A stretch of 11,136 bases of DNA from UBA2279 sp041595875 (GTDB lineage: Bacteria; Actinomycetota; Coriobacteriia; Anaerosomatales; Anaerosomataceae): NCBI GenBank assembly GCA_041595875.1, contig JBFHJN010000069.1, positions 1 to 11,136 on the forward strand, given 5' to 3'. Numbering within the stretch: the stretch's first letter is position 1; every line of letters starts with the position of its first letter. Below are positions 1 to 7,800 of this stretch, piece by piece. The translations under genes and the position numbers were made by a program. The notes below the pieces were generated by a model. It worked only from the letters and a program-made list of their open reading frames with translations. It did not search any database and had not been told where the DNA came from.

Positions 1-1506
1 CTTCGTGAGCGGTGGTTTGGGTCCAGGGCCGTCGACGCCTCGAACCTGCGACTGCAGGGCGGACTACCGTCCGTCAGCGGACCCTTCTCATCCAGCTACT
101 CACTCATATCAGACCGGGTGGACGTGGGTCTGGCCCGTGCGTTGTACCGGAACGTCGACCCGCGCTACAAGCTGGGCGCCGGGTTTGCGCGGCCGGCCGT
201 CAACGTCCCCGTGGGATTCATGGGCGTGCCGATGTTTCGCGTGGATGCTGAGGCCAGCGCGCAGGAGCGCCTGGATTTGAGCTCGGCGCGGTGGGGTGGC
301 AAGGTGCTGCGCTCACACCGCGCGCTGTTCCGCGACGGTTCGGTGCTGGTGCGCCTGCTGCCGGGCAACCGGTCGCCGGCCTACCAGGCGCTGTACCGTG
401 GGGATGATGCCAACTGGGTCGACCTGACCTACCACGTGGCCGACTCGTTCGAGGTGCGCACGACGGAGCTGGACATCACGGCGGTGGAGTCGGTACGTAT
501 CAGGCATGCGTTGATGGTGGAGGATAACGGTTCACTGCAGGAACGTACCCTGTACGAGGACGTCTACTCCGATCGCTACGAGTATGAGTGGGAGCACACA
601 CGCCAGGGGTGGACCGTGCCGAACAACTTGGGGTTTGTCCCCATGGTGGCCATGTTCAACGAGGCCGAGCCCAACGAGCTCTACGGGCGGTCCGAGCTGG
701 AGCCGGTGGAACCGTACATGCGCTTCTACCACGACGTCATGATGCACGCCGGCTCGGCATCGCAACTGCACTCGACCGCCAAGCTGATCGTGCGCTCGCA
801 CGACGTCAAGAAGTTCCTAGAGCAGAACTTCACGCAGGCCGAGGTCACGAACCGCACGCTGCGGTTCAAGGGCAAGGAGGTCCTGTTCTTCGAGAGCCCG
901 CTACCGGAGCCGGGGACAGGCGGGGCCGGCCAGCCCAAGGACGGTGCCGAGATCATCCAGGCACGCGCCCCGCTAGGTGACACCAACACGCTCTTGGAGT
1001 ACATCTTCCTGAACATCGTCGACGTCACCGAGGTGCCGGAGTGGGCCTTCGGTGGCGCCATCGCCTCATCCAAGGCCAGCGTGTCTGAGCAGTCGGCTCC
1101 GCTCGTGCACAAGGTGGAACGCAAGCGCGGGCACACCACCCCCGACTGGGAGCTGGTGGGTCGCGTTGCCACCGCGATGCTTGGTACCCGGGCGCCCGTG
1201 TCGGTGCACTGGGACGACACCTCCACCAAGGACACCAAGACGGAGGGTGAGGCGCTGCGCGCCCGAATCGAGGCGCTGGTGACGGCCATCGAGGCGGAGC
1301 TGATGAGTCGTGAGACGGCAGTCGAGGACCTACGTGCTTTCATACCAACGCTTCGCGCGTATACAGTAGAGGGAGGCGAGGGCGAGGCTGACCGCATTGC
1401 CGCCGAACGTGTGAGTACCGCGCTACGCCTGATCGAGGAGCTTGATAGCGATGCCACAGACGAAGCCGACCGGAACGCAGGGATCGGTGCAGGGTCTCTC
1501 GGGTGA
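1..1506 (+). CDS. Portal protein, 5'-truncated by the window edge
   Basis: The portal forms the dodecameric ring at one capsid vertex through which DNA is packaged and ejected. The frame is open from base 1, and the residues before the first in-window start (GTG 118) read smoothly into the rest, so the true start lies upstream of the window; GTG 118 should not be taken as the start. The segment DPRYKLGAGFARPAVNVPVGFMG, in two parts (DPRYKLGAGFA and NVPVGFMG), matches the style of actinophage portals. The middle holds the mixed alpha/beta wing, and the C-terminal part (about 1030-1430) is helical and charged, as expected for stem and crown. First gene of the head module, followed by protease, decoration and capsid genes, which supports the call. 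Its last 56 bases overlap the protease gene. The SPP1 gp6-like superfamily is likely; the exact subfamily is not certain. Confidence 0.82.
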   Translation, partial: LRERWFGSRAVDASNLRLQGGLPSVSGPFSSSYSLISDRVDVGLARALYRNVDPRYKLGAGFARPAVNVPVGFMGVPMFRVDAEASAQERLDLSSARWGGKVLRSHRALFRDGSVLVRLLPGNRSPAYQALYRGDDANWVDLTYHVADSFEVRTTELDITAVESVRIRHALMVEDNGSLQERTLYEDVYSDRYEYEWEHTRQGWTVPNNLGFVPMVAMFNEAEPNELYGRSELEPVEPYMRFYHDVMMHAGSASQLHSTAKLIVRSHDVKKFLEQNFTQAEVTNRTLRFKGKEVLFFESPLPEPGTGGAGQPKDGAEIIQARAPLGDTNTLLEYIFLNIVDVTEVPEWAFGGAIASSKASVSEQSAPLVHKVERKRGHTTPDWELVGRVATAMLGTRAPVSVHWDDTSTKDTKTEGEALRARIEALVTAIEAELMSRETAVEDLRAFIPTLRAYTVEGGEGEADRIAAERVSTALRLIEELDSDATDEADRNAGIGAGSLG

Positions 1507-2533
1507 GCTTCTGGCCACGGCGGTAGAGGTGCCGTACGCGCCAGGATTCAACCTGGAGGCGCTGCGCGAGATCGATCCCGACCCTATGTTTGCCACCGTC
1601 GCCATCCGGCCTGGACGGGGGCAGCAGGGCCGCGGATACACCTACACCGCAGACATCCTGCGCGACCTGGCGCGCCAGATCAACGAACGGCGCGCGGCCG
1701 GCTACCGCGGTCACCAGGACCCCGACAGGGTGGACTGGGAGTGGCGCGAGCCGGTCACCTCCTGGGTGGGAGCCACCTACGACGAGGCGGACCAGCGGCT
1801 GCTGGTCAAGGGCTATGTACCGCCGACGGCACCCGAGCTTCGCACGCAGATTCGACTCGCCGAGGCCGGCGCCGACACGGTGGACTCCGTGTCGGTGTTT
1901 GGCACACGCGAGGTTGACGAGAAGACCAACCTGGTCACCAAGTTCGACCTGTGGTCGATCGACTGGACGCCCAAGGGGCGCGCTGGGATGGAAACGGAGC
2001 TTGTGAGCGTCGGAAGCGAGCAGGCTGGAGCTGAGGAAGAGGAGGAACCGATGACTCGTGAGGAGGTCATCGCCAGTCTCACGCTGGCAGAAATCCCTGC
2101 CGCGCTCGCGGATGCGCTGCGCGAGGAGGGACGTGAGCAGGTACGTCAGGAGCTCGCCGAGCCGGTGGGTGCCATCGCTGAGATGCGCACGGCGCTGGAC
2201 CTTGGGGCCGAGGCGCCCGTGGGCGAGCTCGTGCAGGTCGTGACCGACATGCACGAGACGTCGACACGCGAGCGTCACGAGGAGCGCGTGCGCGCCGCCG
2301 TCGAGGAGAGCACCGAGATCACGGGAGAGCTCGCGCAGCGCGCGGCGATCTCGCACCTGGTGCTGACGGTCGATCCCGGCGCGAGCGATGAGGAGCTCGC
2401 GGGTGAGGTGGCAGGCGCTGCCGAGCTCGAGTTCGTCGCAGCGCTCAACGGCTCATCCGGTAAGGTGCCGGTGGTCGTGGGCGGAAAGACGACGGACAAG
2501 GCACCGCGCTCGCACACGAGCTGGGAGGAGTAG
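1451..2533 (+). CDS. Capsid maturation protease fused to scaffold domain
   Basis: A 360-residue protein. Residues about 25-185 look like a prohead protease of the herpesvirus-assemblin-like fold. A candidate catalytic His88 lies in GYRGHQD, a candidate nucleophile Ser sits in DSVSVFG (Ser146 or Ser148), and the SIDWTPKGRAGM motif at 169-180 resembles the SIDW..GRAGM motif that closes this domain in phage proteases. Residues about 195-360 are acidic, rich in Glu/Ala/Leu and predicted helical, as in scaffolding proteins; an EEEEE run marks the junction. The major capsid protein lacks an N-terminal delta domain, which fits a separate scaffold. The start is ATG 1451 with GAGGAG at 1435-1440; a TTG at 1442 is only one base from that SD and is rejected. 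Role inferred: guides prohead assembly, then digests scaffold. The Ser identity and third catalytic residue are not resolved. Confidence 0.75.
   Translation: MPQTKPTGTQGSVQGLSGELLATAVEVPYAPGFNLEALREIDPDPMFATVAIRPGRGQQGRGYTYTADILRDLARQINERRAAGYRGHQDPDRVDWEWREPVTSWVGATYDEADQRLLVKGYVPPTAPELRTQIRLAEAGADTVDSVSVFGTREVDEKTNLVTKFDLWSIDWTPKGRAGMETELVSVGSEQAGAEEEEEPMTREEVIASLTLAEIPAALADALREEGREQVRQELAEPVGAIAEMRTALDLGAEAPVGELVQVVTDMHETSTRERHEERVRAAVEESTEITGELAQRAAISHLVLTVDPGASDEELAGEVAGAAELEFVAALNGSSGKVPVVVGGKTTDKAPRSHTSWEE
2040..2053 (+). promoter_or_regulatory. Strong internal ribosome binding site and ATG
   Basis: AGGAGG at 2040-2045, spacer AACCG, then ATG 2051-2053 in frame with the surrounding protease gene. 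It decides whether a separate scaffold product is made. Confidence 0.55.
2051..2533 (+). CDS. Possible free scaffold protein from internal in-frame start
   Basis: An ATG at 2051 lies in frame within the protease-scaffold gene, exactly at the border between the two domains (Met201). It is preceded by AGGAGG at 2040-2045 with a 5-base spacer, a better ribosome site than that of the full gene. Translation from here would give a 160-residue, mostly helical protein starting MTREEVIASL. Nested protease/scaffold genes of this kind are known in lambda (C/Nu3) and herpesviruses (UL26/UL26.5), where free scaffold is made in excess over the protease form. Seen: the ATG, its SD and its position. Inferred: that it is used. 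The purine-rich codons for the EEEEE run create the SD, so the site could be accidental. Confidence 0.55.
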   Translation: MTREEVIASLTLAEIPAALADALREEGREQVRQELAEPVGAIAEMRTALDLGAEAPVGELVQVVTDMHETSTRERHEERVRAAVEESTEITGELAQRAAISHLVLTVDPGASDEELAGEVAGAAELEFVAALNGSSGKVPVVVGGKTTDKAPRSHTSWEE

Positions 2534-2535
2534 GA

Positions 2536-2892
2536 ATGGGTCACAAGGTCAGTGACGGCAAGTCCGTCGTCGTGACGTCGCCCGCCGGTGGAACGACGAA
2601 GGACGAGCCGTACGAGGTCAGCGGCTACTTCGGGTTCGCGGACGAGGATTCCCTCGTCGGTGAGTCCGTGTCGCTGAGCATTGGTCAGGAGGAGCGTGAG
2701 GTCACCCTGCCAAGCAAGGTCGGTGACTGGACGGTAGGGACGCCCGTCTATTGGGACGGCAGCGCCTTCACCGACGCCTCCACGGGCAACCGCTACGTCG
2801 GTCGTGTCACGCGACAGGTACTGGCAGCTGGTGGGGTCGGTTGGATGCTCGTCGCGCCTCAGGGTTTCGGCGACCCGGTCGCTCAGGCGTAA
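2536..2892 (+). CDS. Small capsid decoration/stabilisation protein, DUF2190-like
   Basis: A 118-residue beta-rich protein between scaffold and major capsid genes, the usual place of head decoration or cement proteins. The pattern fits the DUF2190-type family of short all-beta head proteins: GKSVVVTSPAG, then VSGYFGFADEDSLVGESVSLSI, then GDWTVGTPVYWDG, then GNRYVGRVTR and a closing WMLVAPQ strand. (The second stretch is cited only by its key residues: GYFG, GESVSL.) The start ATG 2536 follows GGAGGAG at 2523-2529, and the gap to the preceding stop is 2 bases, so the gene is translationally linked with the scaffold gene. Likely binds the outside of the mature HK97-type lattice. No signal peptide or membrane segment. 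A different small head protein is possible, since DUF2190 is assigned here by eye. Confidence 0.62.
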   Translation: MGHKVSDGKSVVVTSPAGGTTKDEPYEVSGYFGFADEDSLVGESVSLSIGQEEREVTLPSKVGDWTVGTPVYWDGSAFTDASTGNRYVGRVTRQVLAAGGVGWMLVAPQGFGDPVAQA

Positions 2893-2908
2893 GGAGGCAG
2901 ACGAACAC

Positions 2909-4039
2909 ATGGCTCAGATCACTACACAGGAGACGCGGAGGCAGGAAATCCTGCGCGCGCGTCTTCAGGCCGGCGTTCAACGCGCCTACTACCGGTGGGG
3001 TCCGAACGTGCGCCACATCGACATCCCGGTGGGACCCACCGGCGAGATGCGGCGCCTGCGGCTCGACAAGCCGGTAGGTGAGTTCCTGGGGCTCGATGAT
3101 GCCAACCCGGAACTGGCCGAGAAGTACACGGTGGACATCGAGCTCGGTCGCGACGCGATCCCGACGCTCTACAACCCGCTGTACCGGACCATCGTCAACG
3201 CCAACTTCCCGCGGCTGCTCGATGCCAACCACATCCTCTACGCCAACGTCGTGTTCTTGGAGCACGTCGAGGGCCAGGAGGTCAGGTTTGGTACGACCGC
3301 TGTCGAGCAGGGCGTGACGGTGCCGATCCTGACGTACACCGCGGGATTCGAGTGGGACGAGGACATCCTCGTCTACGACGAGGGCTGGCGCGTGGACATG
3401 GCCAACGAGGCTGTGGGCCGCGCGTACAACGCGCTTCTCGACCACCTGCACATCTCCCCGATCCTGACGTACGCCAACTACGCCGCAGACGGCAACCAGA
3501 CGGCGGCGCAGACGCCCACGGGCAACAAGATCGAGGACACGCGGGCCACGCTTCGACAGGCGCTGCAGGACGCGGCGCAGAACCTGGACGGCCTGGGGCG
3601 GAAGAAGCCGATCCGGCCGACCACCATCCTCTGCGCCACCGCGGACGCGTACAACATCAACGACGCGCTCGCCATCGGTGACCGGCCGTCCATCGGCACG
3701 GTGGCCGCGGGTGGCGACATCGACGTGCTGCTCGGCCGCATCACGGACACGGCCGGCCCGACGCCCAGCGTCAACCAGCTGACGTCGATCATCGCCTACG
3801 ACGGCAACGACGTCGAGATGGGCGGACTCACGTTCAACTACGCGGGCGCGTCGGCAGGTACCTGCTACCTGATCCAGCCGCAGCGGAACCTGTTCGAGTT
3901 CGTCAAGCACGACCTTCGGGTGGATGTCGACCGGCCGGCGGACCTGTCGCGGCTCATCGACACGCAGATGGTGGCGCGCACGCGGCGCGGCCTGCTCATG
4001 TCTCCGACCCTGTCGGTGTGGGAGGTCACGCTGCCGTAA
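2909..4039 (+). CDS. Major capsid protein (HK97 fold)
   Basis: A 376-residue coat protein forming the icosahedral shell. The chosen start is ATG 2909, with AAGGAGG at 2891-2897; an upstream extension of the open frame overlaps the decoration gene and has no SD. The N-terminal 60 residues are short and charged, too small for a cleaved delta domain. Around residues 75-145 lies the probable E-loop region. Residues about 157-184 (from DEGWRVDMANEAVGR to LLDHL) fit the long spine helix of the HK97 fold. The centre and C-terminus alternate strands and helices, ending in RRGLLMSPTLSVWEVTLP. Codon use is strongly GC-ending, as expected for a highly expressed gene. It follows protease/scaffold and decoration genes and precedes a perfect terminator hairpin. 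Confidence is high from position and overall pattern. Confidence 0.86.
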   Translation: MAQITTQETRRQEILRARLQAGVQRAYYRWGPNVRHIDIPVGPTGEMRRLRLDKPVGEFLGLDDANPELAEKYTVDIELGRDAIPTLYNPLYRTIVNANFPRLLDANHILYANVVFLEHVEGQEVRFGTTAVEQGVTVPILTYTAGFEWDEDILVYDEGWRVDMANEAVGRAYNALLDHLHISPILTYANYAADGNQTAAQTPTGNKIEDTRATLRQALQDAAQNLDGLGRKKPIRPTTILCATADAYNINDALAIGDRPSIGTVAAGGDIDVLLGRITDTAGPTPSVNQLTSIIAYDGNDVEMGGLTFNYAGASAGTCYLIQPQRNLFEFVKHDLRVDVDRPADLSRLIDTQMVARTRRGLLMSPTLSVWEVTLP

Positions 4040-4056
4040 TCGGCGCACCTGAGCTT

Positions 4057-4082
4057 GGAGGGGTCCCGCCTGGGACCCCTCC
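4057..4082 (+). terminator. Intrinsic terminator hairpin after the capsid gene
   Basis: The arms GGAGGGGTCCC (4057-4067) and GGGACCCCTCC (4072-4082) are perfectly complementary over 11 bp around a four-base loop GCCT. It starts 17 bases after the capsid stop. There is no long U-tract, which is common for terminators of high-GC Gram-positive phages. Because structural genes continue on the same strand and no promoter is evident after it, it probably terminates only part of transcription, so capsid mRNA exceeds downstream mRNA. It could also protect the capsid mRNA 3' end. Confidence 0.8.
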
Positions 4083-4137
4083 TGGTAGGGTTCATCACAT
4101 GGCCATCGGCAGTTCAGACCTAAGGAGACGGAGACCC

Positions 4138-4380
4138 ATGGAGGAGCGCAGAGGTGCTGCGTACGTGACCGGTGCAGACGTGAAGGGGGTACGCGTCAGC
4201 GACGCAGAGACCACCGAGACCGTGCGACCGCAGCCGGTCGAGGAAGAGAACGCCCCGGAGGACTCGCTGGAGGAGCTGTCCGTGGACGACCTGCGCCGGT
4301 TGGCGTCGGAGGCAGACATCGAGGGCCGGTCTAGCATGAGCAAGGCCGAGCTCGTGGAGGCGCTACGCGCAGTTGACTGA
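4138..4380 (+). CDS. Small Rho-N/SAP-like domain protein
   Basis: An 80-residue protein with an acidic, probably disordered middle (VEEENAPEDSLEEL) and a C-terminal helix-turn-helix-like module at about 46-79. The features SVDDLRRLASEADIEG and MSKAELVEALRAV match the Rho termination factor N-terminal (Rho-N) or SAP/LEM-like pattern, a small nucleic-acid- or protein-binding fold. The start ATG 4138 has AAGGAG at 4122-4127; an in-frame ATG at 4099 would add 13 residues but has a poor ribosome site. It lies between the capsid terminator and the head-tail adaptor. Rho-N-like small proteins are common in actinophage head modules; their role is not established. It might bind packaged DNA or act as a minor head component. 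Transcription termination activity is not supported, since it lacks the Rho ATPase. Confidence 0.7.
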   Translation: MEERRGAAYVTGADVKGVRVSDAETTETVRPQPVEEENAPEDSLEELSVDDLRRLASEADIEGRSSMSKAELVEALRAVD

Positions 4381-4383
4381 CCC

Positions 4384-4406
4384 GGGCGGGCGGGGCGTGG
4401 AGGAGG
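4384..4406 (+). other. G-rich tract containing the adaptor gene SD
   Basis: Between the two genes is a run of G tracts: GGG 4384-4386, GGG 4388-4390, GGGG 4392-4395, then three GG pairs to 4406. The last pairs form the AGGAGG SD (4401-4406) of the next gene. It could fold into a two-layer G-quadruplex in mRNA and affect translation. Otherwise it may simply reflect GC-rich spacer sequence. Confidence 0.3.
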
Positions 4407-4412
4407 TGCGGC

Positions 4413-4817
4413 TTGGACCAGCTATGTGAGTTCGATGAGCTGCGCCTCCTTCTACGTGATCAGGGCGCCAAGCCGAGGTTCAGCGACCATGACCTACAAC
4501 TCCTCTTTGACCGCGCCGGCTCGAACGAGGGCGCGGTGGCCCTGGGGTGGCTCCTCAAGGCGGCAGACGCGCGGTCGGATAGGACCTCTCGACGCATTGG
4601 GCAGGTGGCCGAGTCCTACGCCGGTGGCGGCGAGAGCCACGCGATGGCCATGGCGCAGTACCGGTACTGGGCGCGCGAGGCCGGCCTGAGCGCGTACGCG
4701 GCCGGGATGCTGCTCAACGCCATCCCGGACGAGGGCACCCAGGTGGGCGACATCACGCGCGCCGTGGAGATCATCGACGAGGCAGTTGACGCGGGTGATC
4801 TATCGCGGCTGTGGTAG
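4413..4817 (+). CDS. Probable head-tail adaptor (connector) protein, TTG start
   Basis: A 134-residue, mostly helical protein. The start is TTG 4413, fixed by AGGAGG at 4401-4406 with a 6-base spacer; no in-frame ATG is near. Residues 5-35 (FDELRLLLRDQGAKPRFSDH, then DLQLLFDRAG) and 40-70 (AVALGWLLKAADA, RRIGQVAESYA) follow the pattern of phage adaptor proteins that bind under the portal: a short L-x-L-x-D start, an f-s-d-x-d-l turn, an Ala-rich helix, then a long helix with AQYRYWAREAG. The C-terminal third (DITRAVEIIDEAVDAGD) is an additional acidic helix. It precedes the MuF gene in the same reading frame, separated by one TAG stop and 12 bases. Function is inferred from length, helical pattern and position. 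Confidence 0.6.
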   Translation: MDQLCEFDELRLLLRDQGAKPRFSDHDLQLLFDRAGSNEGAVALGWLLKAADARSDRTSRRIGQVAESYAGGGESHAMAMAQYRYWAREAGLSAYAAGMLLNAIPDEGTQVGDITRAVEIIDEAVDAGDLSRLW

Positions 4818-4829
4818 CTTCAGCCTGCC

Positions 4830-7800
4830 ATGGCCATCAACATCGGGCCCAGCCCCGAGGAGCGCGCAATTGCCTTCATCTTGGGCGAGTTCAAGCGCTA
4901 CCAAAACATTCTTTCCAGCGTTGAGGAGAGCACGCGCGACCTGCCCTACTCAGGTCTCTCGGCGGGCGCGCAGCGGCAGATTCTGTCGGAGCAGCAGCGC
5001 CGCCTGACGCGCTCGCTCAACGCGCTGACGCAGCGGATCGACGCGTGGAGCACGCGTGAGATACCTTCCGCCTACGTGCAGGGACGTCTGGCCGCGCAGG
5101 CGCTACTGAACGACGCGCGGTTGGAGCTCACCCCCTTCGACGACGAGGCGATGGCGCTCATCTCACGCGACACCGCCGACCGGCTTGGCGCCTCGATGCG
5201 TGCCACACGCGAGGACTTTCTGCGTCGGCGCGGGTGGACCGAGGGCCTACTCAACAAGAACCTGCGCGCCGTCTCGCCTGAGGCCGTGCCTAAGGCGCTC
5301 CGGAACGCCCTTCTGCGTGGGGACCTCACACCCACCACCTTCGCACAGGCCGTCCAGGAGCGTGTCTGGCAGGGCGACCTGCTGGCTACCGACGCGGCCG
5401 GACGCCGGTGGCAACCGGAGGCGTACGCGCGGATGGTGGTGCGCACGCGCACCGCCGAGGCGTTCAACGCCGGCACACTCAACTACCTCAGCCAGACGGG
5501 TGTGGGGCGTGTCGAGGTTTCCGATGGCGACCAGGATGCCACGTGCGCGCACGCCAACGGCCAGGTGTGGACGGTCGAGTACGCCATGCAGAACATCCTG
5601 GCGCACCCCAACTGCACCCGGCACTTCTACCCCGTGCCGGGGCGCGGCCGCGCGGACCGCACCACGCAGCTGGATGCGGCCAACCGCGTCGGCAAGGTAG
5701 CCAAGACCACGGCGCAGGCACTTGTGGCCGTAGCACGTGCGCGTACGGCCTATGTGGCGTTGTCTGGACTGCTTAGTGAACCTGGAAGGCGCGTGATCAC
5801 CGAGTCGGTGGAGCGCGTCAGCAGCAGCCCCTACGCGCAGATCATCGAGTTCCCATTCGAACGCCTGCGCCAGCTTGAACACGAGTTGGTGGACTACGTG
5901 CGTCCTATGCTGAAGGCAGCCGGCGATTTCGAGCGGCAGATCGTGCGTCAGCGCCTTCCTGCCGTCTGGCGACGCGCAGCAAGTGACCTGACGCAGCGAC
6001 TTCGTGGTGCCTCGGGTGGAGCGCCAGCCGCCGTCACGGCCATATCCACCCCCGAGGAGATCGACGCGACAACGCTGGCGCGACAAACCGACGTCGCGCG
6101 TATCACGCGCACCTTCCGTGAGGAGGTCACACAGCTTGAGCAGGACCTGCTGCGGGGGGTGGGCGCGCGTGCCGGTGCGGCGGCTCCCGTTGCCGACGCC
6201 GCGGTGGTTGGGTGGGAGCCTACACTGCGCCTGCAGCAGCTTGACCAGTTCACGGAGAACCTGCTCGATGTGGTTGCACGCGTGCGAACGGTGTCAACGC
6301 TGGAACTGGAGCAGGCACCTATAACCATCGGTGTGTCGCGTCCAGCGCGCGAGCTGCGCCAGTTCTTGGCAGAGAATCCGCCGAACGTGTTTGACATCCT
6401 GCCACTGTCTGAGGCGCGACGTGCTGAGTTAGGCGGGGCTATCGTCCCAGAGTTTCTGGAGGGGCAGTACGAGCGGATCACGGAGTTCGCCGAGCGGCTC
6501 AGGTTTGGGGAGATACGTATCCTGGAGTTTGAGGCGCGCCGCGCCGAGCTTGATGGCCTGCTGGCATACAGCCGCGTCAGCTCCGTGCTGCTGCCACCAC
6601 GCTGGGCACAGCTTCTGGACGAGTTTGGGCCACGCGACGCGGCAGACCGCATCATGATTGAGTTGTGGGAGGACGGGTTTGGTGGCGGGGTGACCAAGAC
6701 GGTCACCAAGTTTGACGAGTTCTTCGCCACCAACGAGTTGCTGACCTTCCACAGTGACCTGCGGAGGCTCCTCACGGAGCTGGGCTGGGAGCCCGTCTCG
6801 CTGGCCGCGCACGGGCAGAACGGCGCGCCGCTGCTTACCAACAACGGGTTCTTCATCAAGCCCTTCGAGGGCTACGACGGACGCCTTGGGCCGGCCGTTG
6901 AGCGGTGGAACGTGTGGTTGGCACAGCGTCTCGGCATCAACATGCCGGCCTCAGGTCCTTCCATCATGTTGAACGAGGTAGGTCGCTACACGGTTATGGA
7001 CCTGCGTGAGGAGCTCACCACGTTGGATCGCCTACTGGCCAGTGACGACTTCACGGGTCCGCGTGATTTCCTTCGAAGACTGGCGCGTGGTGAGGCGCTG
7101 TCCACGAACGAGCTGGAGCAACTGGGAAACGCGCGGCTGCTCAACCTGGTTACCGACAACCTAGACGGCCACGGTGCCAACTATCTGGTGCGGCAGGCCG
7201 ACAACGGTGAGATACTGGAGTTCGTGCCTATCGATCGTGAGGGTACCTTCTTCTTCACGGGTAAGTACCTGCCGCTGGGTACCTGGACGGAAAGCATCTT
7301 CGAGGCGGTGTGGGACTACTCCTTGTCGGTGGGTGGTAGCCCTATCACCAGGATGCTCGATTCCGGTGTTGGTGACCCTGGGCGCACGGCGCGGTGGTTG
7401 CGCCTGGACCCCGATCCCGGTATCGACTCCGGGCGCCTGCCGCTGTTTGGTGTGAAGCGCGAGAAGGCGGCCATCCCGGTGTTGGCATCCTCACAGGCAC
7501 CAGACCTGGCACGAGAGTTAAACGAAGTTCCAACGAGGCGTTTCGTGCCGGCTGGGCTTCAAAACATATTGATTGACCAGCGTGGTGAGATGTTTACCAA
7601 CGCGGTGCAGCGCGTCTCCTCAACGCAGTTCGAGGTGCTGCAACGGTTCGCGCGTGGGGAATACTTTGACGAGATGATGGAAGAGGCGCGTGGTGCCTAC
7701 CGGGGGATACTCGGTCTGACGGAGGGCTGGGACGTACGCCCGGACGGGCGCATCGAGCTTCCGGAAGGGGTGATCGAGGAGCTGCAGCGCGACCTTCTGG

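Noticed and set aside
118..120. GTG as the portal start
   Set aside because: The frame is open to base 1 and the upstream residues continue a portal-like sequence, so the start lies outside the window.
1340..2356. Antisense open frame of 338 residues opposite the protease-scaffold gene
   Set aside because: Composition is Arg/His/Leu-rich without domain features, and it opposes two well-supported genes; a shadow frame.
2807..4048. Long antisense open frame (413 residues) opposite the capsid gene
   Set aside because: It mirrors the highly GC-biased codons of the capsid gene, has Arg/Val/His-rich low-quality sequence and no SD; a shadow frame.
4083..4137. Promoter after the terminator (TAGGGT at 4086)
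   Set aside because: It has no -35-like element at a proper distance; readthrough is a simpler explanation.
4369..4791. Direct repeat GCAGTTGAC near the ends of the Rho-N-like and adaptor genes
   Set aside because: Only nine bases, both in coding sequence for AVD; no sign of a functional repeat.
4786..4820. Possible promoter TTGACG ... TAGCTT before the MuF gene
   Set aside because: The gap between the two elements is about 24 bases, too long for a sigma-70-type promoter, and the region is inside a coding gene.
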